A DNA stretch of 20,369 bases from a virus: positions 1-20,369 of the IMG/VR virus record IMGVR_UViG_3300031877_000013. One strand, 5' to 3'. A program made the position numbers and the translations under genes. The notes under the pieces were generated by a model that was given only the letters and a program-made list of their open reading frames with translations, was not told where the DNA came from and searched no databases. This document shows positions 1-5,839 of the stretch, piece after piece (position 1 is the stretch's first letter; each line of letters starts with the position of its first letter).

Positions 1-2
1 AC

Positions 3-311
3 ATTGGGCCAGAGTCTCAAGTGTTTAAGGCGATTGAAACACTTTTGAGGGCTGGCTTCTCGAAACGAAATATCAGAATCTATGTTCTGATCGGCTATGA
101 CGACACACCAAGGGATGCTCTCTATCGCCTTGAAACCTTAAAAGCATTTGGGATATGGCCCAATCCACAAAGATACAATCCGCTTGATACCCTAAAACGG
201 GATTCCTATGTGGCTCCCAACTGGACGCATCGGGAATTGCATCGCTTTATGCGTTACTGGGCAAGGCAGCGATGGCTAGAACACATATCCTTCGATGAAT
301 ACGAGGCCTAG
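3..311 (+). CDS. Radical SAM family protein, C-terminal part (5' end outside the window)
   Basis: This is the tail of a gene that enters from the left edge. The frame is open from position 3, and a GTG at 21 has no obvious ribosome binding site, so the true start is probably outside the window. The visible part contains 'IRIYVLIGYDDTP', a strand-and-turn segment, then 'RYNPLDTLKRDSYVAPNWT' and a Trp/Arg-rich end. From memory, this combination is typical of the C-terminal part of radical SAM proteins found in phage and metagenomic contigs. The iron-sulfur CxxxCxxC motif would lie upstream and cannot be seen, so the enzymatic reaction cannot be assigned. The stop codon directly abuts the ATG of the next gene, suggesting one operon. 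Confidence 0.6.
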   Translation: MGPESQVFKAIETLLRAGFSKRNIRIYVLIGYDDTPRDALYRLETLKAFGIWPNPQRYNPLDTLKRDSYVAPNWTHRELHRFMRYWARQRWLEHISFDEYEA

Positions 312-695
312 ATGGCCGAAGAGACAGATGAAATTATTTTAGTTCGCCTTCGTTATCAACTTCATCTAAACAACCGAAACGGCGGCGGTTTGACAAAAAA
401 AGGTTTAGGGCCACCAACCCCAGCCATGCTTGGTCTTCTGAATGGCAAATTGCAAGAGATTTTCGCTGGCGATGATGATAAGCGAATCTCTCTGCTCCAT
501 TGGCTATGGCGCATTGAGAAATCATCTAAGGAGTTAACCTTCGGGCAGGTAAAAGCAACGCTTGATTGGTTAATAGATCAAGACATCCCCTGGGCCAGGC
601 ATGAAACTTATGTAACAAGCGAGGAGGCCGAAAAGGCATGTCATGCGATTATCGCCCTCTATTGCAGGGAAAAGGGGCAGATGAAACTATTTTAA
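312..695 (+). CDS. Hypothetical phage protein with a C-terminal QMKLF motif
   Basis: This 127-aa soluble protein begins with ATG immediately after the previous stop and overlaps the next gene by 58 bases. I do not recognise the family. It looks mostly alpha-helical, with a basic Gly-rich patch near residues 22-32 ('NRNGGGLTKKGLGPP') and a helical, Trp-containing middle. The last five residues are QMKLF, which fits the loose QxxLF pattern of bacterial beta sliding-clamp binding peptides. Such peptides often sit at the C-terminus of replication or repair proteins. A role in replication or recombination is therefore possible but is only inference. Confidence 0.6.
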   Translation: MAEETDEIILVRLRYQLHLNNRNGGGLTKKGLGPPTPAMLGLLNGKLQEIFAGDDDKRISLLHWLWRIEKSSKELTFGQVKATLDWLIDQDIPWARHETYVTSEEAEKACHAIIALYCREKGQMKLF

Positions 696-850
696 TCCGT
701 TTCCGCTGTCCCCATTGTGGAGACATAGATATATTGGAAGACAAGGTAATCGAATACACCATCAAGGGCTTGATACGGGCTATATGCCCAAGATGTGGAT
801 GCAAAGGATTGATTAGATGGAAAAATCCAAAGCGGCACATCCCAACGTAA
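638..850 (+). CDS. Small zinc-ribbon-like protein
   Basis: This 70-aa protein has two cysteine pairs, CPHCG near residue 24 and CPRCGC near residue 51, about 27 residues apart. That arrangement is typical of a zinc ribbon. The start at 638 is supported by AGGAGG at 623-628, nine bases upstream, although it overlaps the preceding gene by 58 bases and the following gene by 34. Basic residues near the C-terminus ('RWKNPKRH') would suit nucleic-acid binding. No specific family is recognised. It could be a small transcription-factor-like or structural zinc protein of the phage. Confidence 0.6.
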   Translation: MSCDYRPLLQGKGADETILIRFRCPHCGDIDILEDKVIEYTIKGLIRAICPRCGCKGLIRWKNPKRHIPT

Positions 851-1443
851 TAATTTTAGTCAGCGATAAGGGAAACGAATCGAGGATCAAGGGCCAATAT
901 GTCGGTCGACTATCAAGCGGTAAACAATATGACCTTGGCCAACATTTCGGCAAGTTCCTCTTCGAAAGTGGCACCAGTGGTTTCTATCAAGGGTTGCATG
1001 ACTACCTAGATATGTGGCAGGAAAGATTGAAAGAGGCCGACGAGAAACGCACAGAAGGCATCAAGTTCGAGATAGCGGTTAGGGACCGTGCTAAGGGATG
1101 GTGTGAGAACTGCCTTTCCCAGGGCATGAAAACGAAGGGAACTGACGCTCATCACATCTGGCCAAAATCGACTGCCCGAAAGCCCAATAAGTGGGAACCC
1201 GAACAATTACCACCCGGCCTAGAAGCCTGGCCTCATGTGGAGATCAATGGGATTTATCTATGTAGTGCTTGCCATATCGGAGCCCACGGGGAGCGAAGGG
1301 CAAAAAAGGGTGCTGGCCCAGGCATAAGAATATCCCGACCTTACTTTTACCAGTTGCTGAGGAATATATACCCTCAAAGAATGTTCAATGGCAAGTCGTA
1401 CAAGGAATGGTTGGCAGACGAACCATTTAGAAAGTGGATGTAA
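817..1443 (+). CDS. HNH endonuclease
   Basis: This 208-aa protein carries an HNH/McrA-like nuclease core in its middle. C96 and C99 form the first zinc pair, 'DAHHIWPK' at 110-117 supplies the catalytic histidines, N144 lies in 'EINGIYLC', and C149/C152 with H153 and H157 complete the zinc site. The family cuts DNA with a single metal in a beta-beta-alpha-metal fold. The first 75 residues and the last 40 are not recognised. The start has AAAGGA at 803-808. It lies among small accessory genes, 4 kb from the terminase, so a homing, recombination or host-DNA-degradation role is as likely as the packaging-linked HNH role seen beside terminases in some phages. Confidence 0.85.
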   Translation: MEKSKAAHPNVIILVSDKGNESRIKGQYVGRLSSGKQYDLGQHFGKFLFESGTSGFYQGLHDYLDMWQERLKEADEKRTEGIKFEIAVRDRAKGWCENCLSQGMKTKGTDAHHIWPKSTARKPNKWEPEQLPPGLEAWPHVEINGIYLCSACHIGAHGERRAKKGAGPGIRISRPYFYQLLRNIYPQRMFNGKSYKEWLADEPFRKWM

Positions 1444-1457
1444 AGGAGGCGAATGAG

Positions 1458-1688
1458 ATGGAACAGCCAGAAGAATTTGATACGCTCTGCGCTCAACAGG
1501 AAATTGTTCGCGAGATGGCCTTTCGCATCAGGAATTTCCTCTATGAAGAGCCAGAAGGGGCACAGGCCAGGATGGAGAAGGCGTGGCCAAGAGAGAAAAT
1601 TGAGCAGATGATTGATTTTGAAAAGGAAACTGCCGACCTTTTGGCCCAAGTCCTATCAACATTGCCTAAACTCGGCAAGGACGAATAG
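1458..1688 (+). CDS. Small acidic helical hypothetical protein
   Basis: This 76-aa protein is rich in Glu and Ala and likely all-helical. An upstream in-frame start at 1434 is possible, but AAAGGAGG at 1442-1449 lies eight bases before the ATG at 1458, so this start is preferred. It falls right after the HNH gene stop and ends a few bases before the next small gene. I recognise no family. The content (MEQPEEFDTL... through ...LSTLPKLGKDE) shows no cysteine motif, membrane segment or signal peptide. Confidence 0.55.
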   Translation: MEQPEEFDTLCAQQEIVREMAFRIRNFLYEEPEGAQARMEKAWPREKIEQMIDFEKETADLLAQVLSTLPKLGKDE

Positions 1689-1695
1689 GCCGGTG

Positions 1696-1881
1696 ATGAA
1701 GACAGGGAATGAAACCTGTGGTACTTGCCGTTTTATGATACCAACTGGTATAAAAAAGCCCAATTCCAGGAAATGGCTTTGCGTACTGAAAGGAAGCAAC
1801 AGATGGTATACCACGCCCCCCCAAATGGCGTGCAATCTTTGGGGAAAGAGAGAGGCCAGCGATGAACCAAGGACAGATTGA
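1696..1881 (+). CDS. Small Cys-rich protein
   Basis: This 61-aa protein has CGTCRF near residue 8, a lone Cys in 'KWLCVLKG' and another in 'MACNLWG'. This CxxC...C...C layout is common in tiny uncharacterised phage proteins thought to bind zinc. The frame is open further upstream, but ATG 1696 (or GTG 1693, directly before it) fits the end of the previous gene. No strong SD is visible, which lowers confidence. It overlaps the next gene by 20 bases. Confidence 0.5.
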   Translation: MKTGNETCGTCRFMIPTGIKKPNSRKWLCVLKGSNRWYTTPPQMACNLWGKREASDEPRTD

Positions 1882-2236
1882 CTATGAGGAACTGAGGAAG
1901 AGGGCAAATGAGAAGATTGCAGACTTGAAGCACATAAAATTGGCAGCGGTGATGGCCAGGACAGGTTTTGCAGATAGCGATACGGAATTCAACAAGGCCA
2001 AGGCGGTTAGAGACGCCACCCTCGAAGCCCTAAGAGACTACATGAAGCCGCATCTTCTCGTGCCCCTAGAGATGATAAGGAAGGCAAGGGAGGAATGCGT
2101 AGAATGGCAAGGCACAGTCCTGGATAGTTGCCTTTTGGATTATAGCGAAGGGCCATGCCCAGATGCCGAGGGCTTTCCCCCTTGCTCCCTCTGCAAACTT
2201 CTCACCGGGGCCGCCAAGAGTGAAACTACCGAGTAA
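1862..2236 (+). CDS. Hypothetical phage protein with C-terminal Cys cluster
   Basis: This 124-aa protein starts with 'MNQGQIDYEELRKRANEKI', probably a helix or short coiled coil. The middle is helical and ends with four Cys residues, including 'CPDAEGFPPCSLC', which could bind a metal. The weak SD GAGAGAGG lies a short distance upstream. I do not recognise the family. It is in the run of small overlapping genes and is likely co-transcribed with them. Confidence 0.55.
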   Translation: MNQGQIDYEELRKRANEKIADLKHIKLAAVMARTGFADSDTEFNKAKAVRDATLEALRDYMKPHLLVPLEMIRKAREECVEWQGTVLDSCLLDYSEGPCPDAEGFPPCSLCKLLTGAAKSETTE

Positions 2237-2442
2237 GGAGAGAGAGGAAGGAGGTGAATGAGATGTTGGGCTACACGACAGCAACCGCCATGAATATCAT
2301 CTGGATTCCCTACGAGGACTGTCCAATATAGTGGGTGGCGGGAGGGTGGATAGGGATAAGAGTGAATGAGCCGATTATTCATCAAAAGAAGGAAGGCCAA
2401 CGGTGAACCAATGTCATGATTATAAACCAAGGAGATTTCCCA
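2237..2442 (+). other. Gap between genes holding two tiny ORFs
   Basis: This 206-base stretch has no gene of ordinary size. It contains a 22-codon ORF at 2263-2331 behind an excellent SD, listed separately. A 17-codon ORF at 2366-2419 (MSRLFIKRRKANGEPMS) has only a weak SD; its stop overlaps an upstream in-frame ATG of the following gene at 2416 (ATGA). I see no good promoter or terminator here. Confidence 0.4.
2263..2331 (+). CDS. Possible 22-aa micro-ORF with near-perfect SD
   Basis: The sequence AAGGAGGTGA at 2248-2257 matches the anti-SD over ten bases and sits eight bases before the ATG at 2263. The ORF encodes MLGYTTATAMNIIWIPYEDC plus two residues. Another ATG at 2258 opens an 11-codon frame but is too close to the SD. 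The peptide could be a real microprotein, a translated leader, or the remnant of a decayed gene. The strong SD is visible; function is unknown. Confidence 0.35.
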   Translation: MLGYTTATAMNIIWIPYEDCPI

Positions 2443-2619
2443 ATGATCCCAGAGGGGTTGATAGAGGAGTTAACGCAAATTATTGATGATTTCTATTATG
2501 CCTTTGTGCCTGAAAGGCCCACGGCAGTAGAAGAACGAGATTGGGTGGAACTGCTCATCACCCGCATCGTCCGGGCCATAATGGACGGGGAGATAAAGTT
2601 GCCCGAGGAGGAGAAATGA
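2443..2619 (+). CDS. Small acidic hypothetical protein
   Basis: This 58-aa helical acidic protein begins 'MIPEGLIEELTQIIDDFYYA'. The frame is open back to ATG 2416, but AAGGAG at 2428-2433 lies nine bases before ATG 2443, so the shorter form is chosen. Its stop overlaps the next start as ATGA at 2616-2619, suggesting translational coupling. No known family is recognised. Confidence 0.55.
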   Translation: MIPEGLIEELTQIIDDFYYAFVPERPTAVEERDWVELLITRIVRAIMDGEIKLPEEEK

Positions 2620-3155
2620 ATCTACTCATTGCTGAAGCAGCCCAACAATTTTCGCAATTCTATGAAGTTCGAGAAGAACTCAGATGGAAAATGGCCGATA
2701 CCTGTGCCCTTGTCGAAAGCGAAAGCGGTGGCTTGGCGATGCTGACCGAGGAACTAGAAAATAATTTCGGCATTTCCATAACACTCAATGCCCTCAAGAA
2801 CTACGCTCGTGTTGCAAGGGCCTTCTCGGAAGAGCATCGCCATCTACAGTATAAATTTTCAAATTATCTTGAATGGTCTAGGCACCCCGACCCAGTGAAG
2901 GCTATGGAGGTGGCCCTCGATAATTGCTGGGGCCCTAAGCAGATGCGGAATCTGAGACTTCATGGTTATTCCAACTACAAGGAGGAAAAGATTTGCGAGC
3001 GGTGCGGGAAAGAACTGGGCGAGGGGCTTTTGGTATGTAGGAGGTGTCTGGGCGCCGACTTCGGGGAAGAGAGAGATATGATTGCGGAATATGCCGAGAC
3101 CGCAGATCTCAATCTAGCGCTCGCCGAGCGTGATCCAATCAACAGCAGCGACTGA
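2616..3155 (+). CDS. Hypothetical protein with zinc-ribbon-like C-terminal region
   Basis: This 179-aa protein starts at ATG 2616, behind GAGGAGGAG at 2605-2613. The frame is open further upstream, but no other start has this support. Residues 1-110 look helical. The segment 'FGISITLNALKNYARVARAF' resembles a helix-turn-helix-like arrangement, though this is weak. Near residues 127-143, CERCG and CRRC form a compact zinc-ribbon pair. A DNA-binding or regulatory role is plausible but not shown. It is coupled to the preceding gene by an ATGA overlap. Confidence 0.65.
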   Translation: MNLLIAEAAQQFSQFYEVREELRWKMADTCALVESESGGLAMLTEELENNFGISITLNALKNYARVARAFSEEHRHLQYKFSNYLEWSRHPDPVKAMEVALDNCWGPKQMRNLRLHGYSNYKEEKICERCGKELGEGLLVCRRCLGADFGEERDMIAEYAETADLNLALAERDPINSSD

Positions 3156-3175
3156 CTATTCTTACAGTTGGGAAG

Positions 3176-3535
3176 ATGACAACAACGACGAATGATGATA
3201 TAGATTCTACCTGCCCAGTTAAAGTTGCCTTGCGGAACAAAATACGACAAGGGGGAATGGGCTGGTCGGCGAGCAACAAAAACTGGATAAGAGACTCATA
3301 CAGATTCTTTGGCCATGTTGATCGTTTTCACGAACCACGGTGGAGAACAATGGGCACAGACGAAACGGGAGCCATATTGAAACAAGGGGTGTGCCGATTC
3401 TGCGGGAAAGTTTATCTTCAGCGACATTGTTCCCAGTGCGGGATGGTTCTTGATGGCGAAATTGGATCGACATGTTGGTATTGCAACGAGGAGGAGAATG
3501 AAAGCCAATGGCAAAAGCAAATGAATCCCCCGTGA
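3176..3535 (+). CDS. Cys-rich double zinc-ribbon-like protein
   Basis: This 119-aa protein ends in three closely spaced Cys pairs: CRFCG, CSQCG and CWYC, between about residues 73 and 103. That resembles a double zinc ribbon or rubredoxin-type knuckle array. An extra Cys lies near residue 13. The N-terminal 70 residues contain basic and aromatic residues ('WIRDSYRFFGHVDRFHEPRW') and no recognised fold. The start has only a weak GGGAAG SD. The 3' end overlaps the next gene by 28 bases. Confidence 0.6.
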   Translation: MTTTTNDDIDSTCPVKVALRNKIRQGGMGWSASNKNWIRDSYRFFGHVDRFHEPRWRTMGTDETGAILKQGVCRFCGKVYLQRHCSQCGMVLDGEIGSTCWYCNEEENESQWQKQMNPP

Positions 3536-3729
3536 TAGTAACCAAAGAATCGAAAAGCCAGAAAATAAACGGCCTGGCCGCAGAGATTATTCTTTGCCTC
3601 GCAGAGCACTGCCATGTGATTGACAGGTTGGCTGCCGAAGAGGGAAGTTTGGAGATTTTCTACAACCGTGATAATATAACCCTGAGCATCAAGGGACTAT
3701 ATAGGGGGCATAAGAGAAGGCGGGGATGA
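3508..3729 (+). CDS. Small hypothetical protein
   Basis: This 73-aa protein begins inside the 3' end of the previous gene behind GAGGAGGAG at 3488-3496. It has a Lys/Ser-rich N-terminus, a helix ('INGLAAEIILCLAEHC') and a basic tail, GHKRRRG. No family is recognised. Its stop overlaps the next start as ATGA at 3726-3729. Confidence 0.5.
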   Translation: MAKANESPVIVTKESKSQKINGLAAEIILCLAEHCHVIDRLAAEEGSLEIFYNRDNITLSIKGLYRGHKRRRG

Positions 3730-4031
3730 CAAAAGAAGAAGCAGAAAAGCAGGCGGAGATATACAAACAGGGCCTTATGGACGTACCCTTGCCCTTGGGG
3801 TGCGATTGGTGGATAGAACCCGTCATGGCCACGTGGGGAACGGAGATATGCTGGTGGATTAGGGTGGGGGTGACAATGTCTTTTGCAGGCCCAGAGTATG
3901 CAGTGTCATATTGCGCACCCTTTCAATGTCCGCCCGAAGACGCAATATCCGCCTTTAAAAAACTGGTGCCGAACCTTGCGGTGAGACTTAAAGCGAAAAT
4001 ACCAGAGATTAGTGGCTGGGTTCTTCGATGA
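3726..4031 (+). CDS. Hypothetical protein, Trp-rich
   Basis: This 101-aa protein has several Trp residues in 'CDWWIEPVMATWGTEICWWI' and scattered Cys, giving the impression of a compact beta-rich fold after a short N-terminal helix. The start is coupled to the upstream stop (ATGA) and has a purine-rich SD region. Its own stop overlaps the start of the following 40-aa membrane protein in the same way. No family is recognised. Confidence 0.55.
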   Translation: MTKEEAEKQAEIYKQGLMDVPLPLGCDWWIEPVMATWGTEICWWIRVGVTMSFAGPEYAVSYCAPFQCPPEDAISAFKKLVPNLAVRLKAKIPEISGWVLR

Positions 4032-4150
4032 GTTACCGCCACCCAAGGCTTGATCCAGACTTCATAGTCTACGGGTTCTTGATGGTAGTAATAGGCATGG
4101 CCGTAATCATCCTTGGGGCAGCCCTTGGGTTATGGCCGACGCCGTTCTGA
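4028..4150 (+). CDS. 40-aa single-pass membrane protein
   Basis: This short gene starts with ATG at 4028, overlapping the previous stop as ATGA. It encodes MSYRHPRLDPDFIVYG followed by about 20 hydrophobic residues ('FLMVVIGMAVIILGAALGLW') and a short TPF end. A basic N-terminus followed by one strong membrane helix suggests an inner-membrane microprotein. Position and overlap support translation. Options include a small holin-like, antiholin-like or host-membrane-modifying protein; none can be chosen from the sequence. Confidence 0.6.
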   Translation: MSYRHPRLDPDFIVYGFLMVVIGMAVIILGAALGLWPTPF

Positions 4151-4176
4151 GGAGTTGCAGACGGTGAGGAAGATAG

Positions 4177-4359
4177 ATGAGACGAAGCAGGGCTGAGCGA
4201 GCATATGATGGGCATAGGCTGGCGATACTATGCAGCATAAGGGCATGGCGGGTTTTCCGGCTAACCGGAAGTATTTTGTGGCTATGGCGAACCGTTTATC
4301 ATGCCCTAGAAAGTGTTGCGTGGCTTATGTGGGCTCTTGTCCTTCGAGGCAGGGATTGA
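4177..4359 (+). CDS. Possible small membrane-associated protein
   Basis: This 60-aa ORF has an Arg-rich start, 'MRRSRAERAYDGHRLAILC', then Trp- and Leu-rich stretches that could form one or two short membrane segments. GAGGAAG at 4166-4172 lies a few bases upstream. Its TGA stop is part of the -35 box of the promoter at 4356. The composition is unusual and the ORF may be fortuitous, but it fills the only space between the previous gene and that promoter. Confidence 0.4.
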   Translation: MRRSRAERAYDGHRLAILCSIRAWRVFRLTGSILWLWRTVYHALESVAWLMWALVLRGRD

Positions 4360-4384
4360 CAAAACATCTCTTTTGGTGTAAAAT
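4356..4384 (+). promoter_or_regulatory. Strong sigma-70 promoter (unit A)
   Basis: TTGACA at 4356-4361 is a perfect -35 box and TAAAAT at 4379-4384 matches the -10 consensus at five of six positions, with an ideal 17-base spacer. Transcription would start near 4391. It is the first clear promoter in the window. It precedes the packaging-gene series but is followed almost at once by a terminator. Confidence 0.8.
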
Positions 4385-4390
4385 GACTAT

Positions 4391-4449
4391 GTAACAGTAG
4401 GTCATTAGACTAACCGCAGCAGGGGTCGAGTGAGGCCCCTGCTTTTATT
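4391..4449 (+). ncRNA. Predicted short terminated leader RNA (unit A)
   Basis: If transcription starts about seven bases after the -10 box and stops at the T-tract, the product is only about 58 nt, with no ORF of note. It contains TAACCGCAG at 4411-4419 leading into the terminator stem. The same nine bases stand in the same place in the second element near 18030. The RNA could be a free small RNA or the terminated form of a leader that is read through when an antitermination factor acts. Its existence is inferred, not observed. Confidence 0.4.
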
Positions 4450-4451
4450 TT
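4419..4451 (+). terminator. Intrinsic terminator (unit A)
   Basis: GCAGGGG (4419-4425) pairs with CCCCTGC (4436-4442) across a ten-base loop, followed by TTTTATTTT (4443-4451). This is a standard rho-independent terminator. It lies between a strong promoter and the first gene of the packaging series, so that gene's SD begins directly after the T-tract. Confidence 0.8.
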
Positions 4452-4463
4452 CGGGAGATTAGC

Positions 4464-4676
4464 GTGTCCTGCAACGGCAATGAGGAGTGCCCGAAACACG
4501 GCAAGCAGTATATGAGAAAAGTGGCAATAATCCCTGGCGGCACAACTAAGGAACAGGTTTGCCGGGGGTGCCACGCCGGGGAGATAGCAGCGGGGCACGA
4601 ATACATAAAGCGTGAAACCTGGCGAGCAAAGGATTCAGGTGGTCGGGGCGTTCGGTTATCAGGAGGGATGGAATAG
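4464..4676 (+). CDS. Small Cys-rich protein, first gene after terminator A
   Basis: This 70-aa protein starts with GTG at 4464 behind GGGAG a few bases downstream of the terminator. Cys residues at 'SCNGNEECPKHG' and 'VCRGCHAGEI' could bind zinc. The C-terminal third is Gly/Arg-rich. It is unrecognised. Its position makes it the first gene expressed upon read-through of terminator A, so a regulatory role is possible (inference). Confidence 0.5.
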   Translation: MSCNGNEECPKHGKQYMRKVAIIPGGTTKEQVCRGCHAGEIAAGHEYIKRETWRAKDSGGRGVRLSGGME

Positions 4677-4803
4677 TGGCACGAGAAATTGGCGGGCGCA
4701 ACAAAAGATAGATGCTCGCAGGCTGCAACGCAGGCAGAGGATGGGAAGACCATTTGGAAGCAAAAGGGCAAGGTATAGGAGAGGCAGTTTAATCGAGGGA
4801 TAA
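4612..4803 (+). CDS. Uncertain basic ORF
   Basis: This 63-aa frame, opened by GTG at 4612 without a good SD, is very rich in Arg and Gln and ends with '[20 protein letters not shown]', which recalls the GRPxGSK start of some small-terminase or DNA-binding proteins. A shorter start at ATG 4741 would give just this 20-residue piece. Competing short frames exist in the same stretch, so the coding status is doubtful. It might be a decayed gene. Confidence 0.3.
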   Translation: MKPGEQRIQVVGAFGYQEGWNSGTRNWRAQQKIDARRLQRRQRMGRPFGSKRARYRRGSLIEG

Positions 4804-4807
4804 GAAG

Positions 4808-5230
4808 ATGCCATTACGCCCAGGGAAATCAAGGGAAACGATCTCGAAAAATATTTCACAGTTAGTTCATGAGGGCTATCCGCAGAAGCAAGCGGTAGCC
4901 ATTGCATTTGATAAGGCGGGGCGAAGCAGGAAAAGACCCAACAATCCAGGAGGGAGGAATATGGCTGTAACAACCGAAACCGTCAGGCTGACCAAGCAGA
5001 AGCCAGCCAAGACCATCAAATACAAGAAGGGGTGGCTTGAATCCTTTGGTTGGGACGGCGACAAAAGCCCAGCGGTGCGCCACGCAGCGTTGAGAAAGGC
5101 CGTGAACGCTTCTAGTTACGCCAGGGTAAGCAGGGCCTTGGGGCTTGCGGCCAATGTCTTCAACAGTGATGCGGCCAAGGCAGACCGGGCTTGGCTTCAG
5201 AAGATGTACGGCGGCAAAGAAGAGAAATAG
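4808..5230 (+). CDS. Two-part phage protein: DUF6496-like N-terminus, DUF5771-like C-terminus
   Basis: This 140-aa protein begins '[20 protein letters not shown]' and continues to '[16 protein letters not shown]', a pattern I associate with the DUF6496 family of phage and plasmid proteins. Residues from about 70 ('[14 protein letters not shown]') to the end, with '[11 protein letters not shown]', resemble DUF5771-type helical domains. An Arg/Pro/Gly linker joins the two parts. An internal ATG at 4961 has its own excellent SD (AGGAGGGAGGA at 4948-4958), so an 89-aa C-terminal product may also be made. The function of both families is unknown. It directly precedes the terminase genes. Confidence 0.7.
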   Translation: MPLRPGKSRETISKNISQLVHEGYPQKQAVAIAFDKAGRSRKRPNNPGGRNMAVTTETVRLTKQKPAKTIKYKKGWLESFGWDGDKSPAVRHAALRKAVNASSYARVSRALGLAANVFNSDAAKADRAWLQKMYGGKEEK

Positions 5231-5233
5231 TCC

Positions 5234-5839
5234 ATGGCCAGGGGCAAGCCCAACGAACCCCGTGATGCTTCCTACTTTTGCGGGGCGAGAAATCGGGCGG
5301 GCAAGCCTTGTCAGCAGAGAGCGGGCTGGGGCACGGGCCATCCACGGATAGGGCGCTGCAAACTACATGGCGGGGCGAGCCCGATAAAACACGGCCTTTA
5401 CTCGAAGGTTGTCCACGAGCAACTCCGGGCGAAGATAGGCATTGCTGAAACAGCGACCCCGATTGACCAGATGATCGAGGCGCTCAATCTTCAGACTGCG
5501 TTGGCGATGGAGTATATCGGGAGGTTTGGCCCAGACATTAAATTGACGGGCAAAGACCTGGGCCTCCTGTCCGATTTACTCGAAAAAATCAGTCGCATAG
5601 GCGAGCGGATTTACAGGGTTAGGCAACTTGAAGCGATGACGATGACCGAAGGATTGGCCCTGATAGAGGAGTTTGGGCGCTTAGCGGAGAAATACCTTGA
5701 TACAGACGAGGCAAGAGAAGCTTTCGCGGCCGATGTCCGAGCGCTCCTTTATAGAATTGGTGGCCGAGAGAGTGAGACCCAAGCCATTGGCCTCGCCCTC
5801 CCGCAGGGAGCGAATCGAGCGGCTGATAATACTCGATAA
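5234..5839 (+). CDS. Putative terminase small subunit-like protein
   Basis: This 201-aa protein has a Cys/His-rich N-terminus, 'CGARNRAGKPCQQRAG', then 'GRCKLHGGASPIKHGLYSK'. The HGG...HGLYSK signature is widespread in phage proteins encoded just before TerL and often annotated as small terminase. The rest is helical and may mediate oligomerisation. Small terminases recognise the packaging site and stimulate the large subunit; that role here rests on position and signature. It begins three bases after the preceding stop and overlaps TerL by 107 bases, which is long for this window. Confidence 0.65.
   Translation: MARGKPNEPRDASYFCGARNRAGKPCQQRAGWGTGHPRIGRCKLHGGASPIKHGLYSKVVHEQLRAKIGIAETATPIDQMIEALNLQTALAMEYIGRFGPDIKLTGKDLGLLSDLLEKISRIGERIYRVRQLEAMTMTEGLALIEEFGRLAEKYLDTDEAREAFAADVRALLYRIGGRESETQAIGLALPQGANRAADNTR

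Noticed and set aside
2366-2419. 17-codon ORF overlapping ATG 2416
   Set aside because: It has only a weak SD, and the following gene more likely starts at 2443, so translational coupling is not needed.
3621-3650. TTGACA-like hexamer inside the small gene at 3508
   Set aside because: There is no acceptable -10 box at 16-18 bases and it is within coding sequence.
4862-5341. 159-aa reverse-strand frame
   Set aside because: It overlaps two supported forward genes and shows no domain or expression signal.
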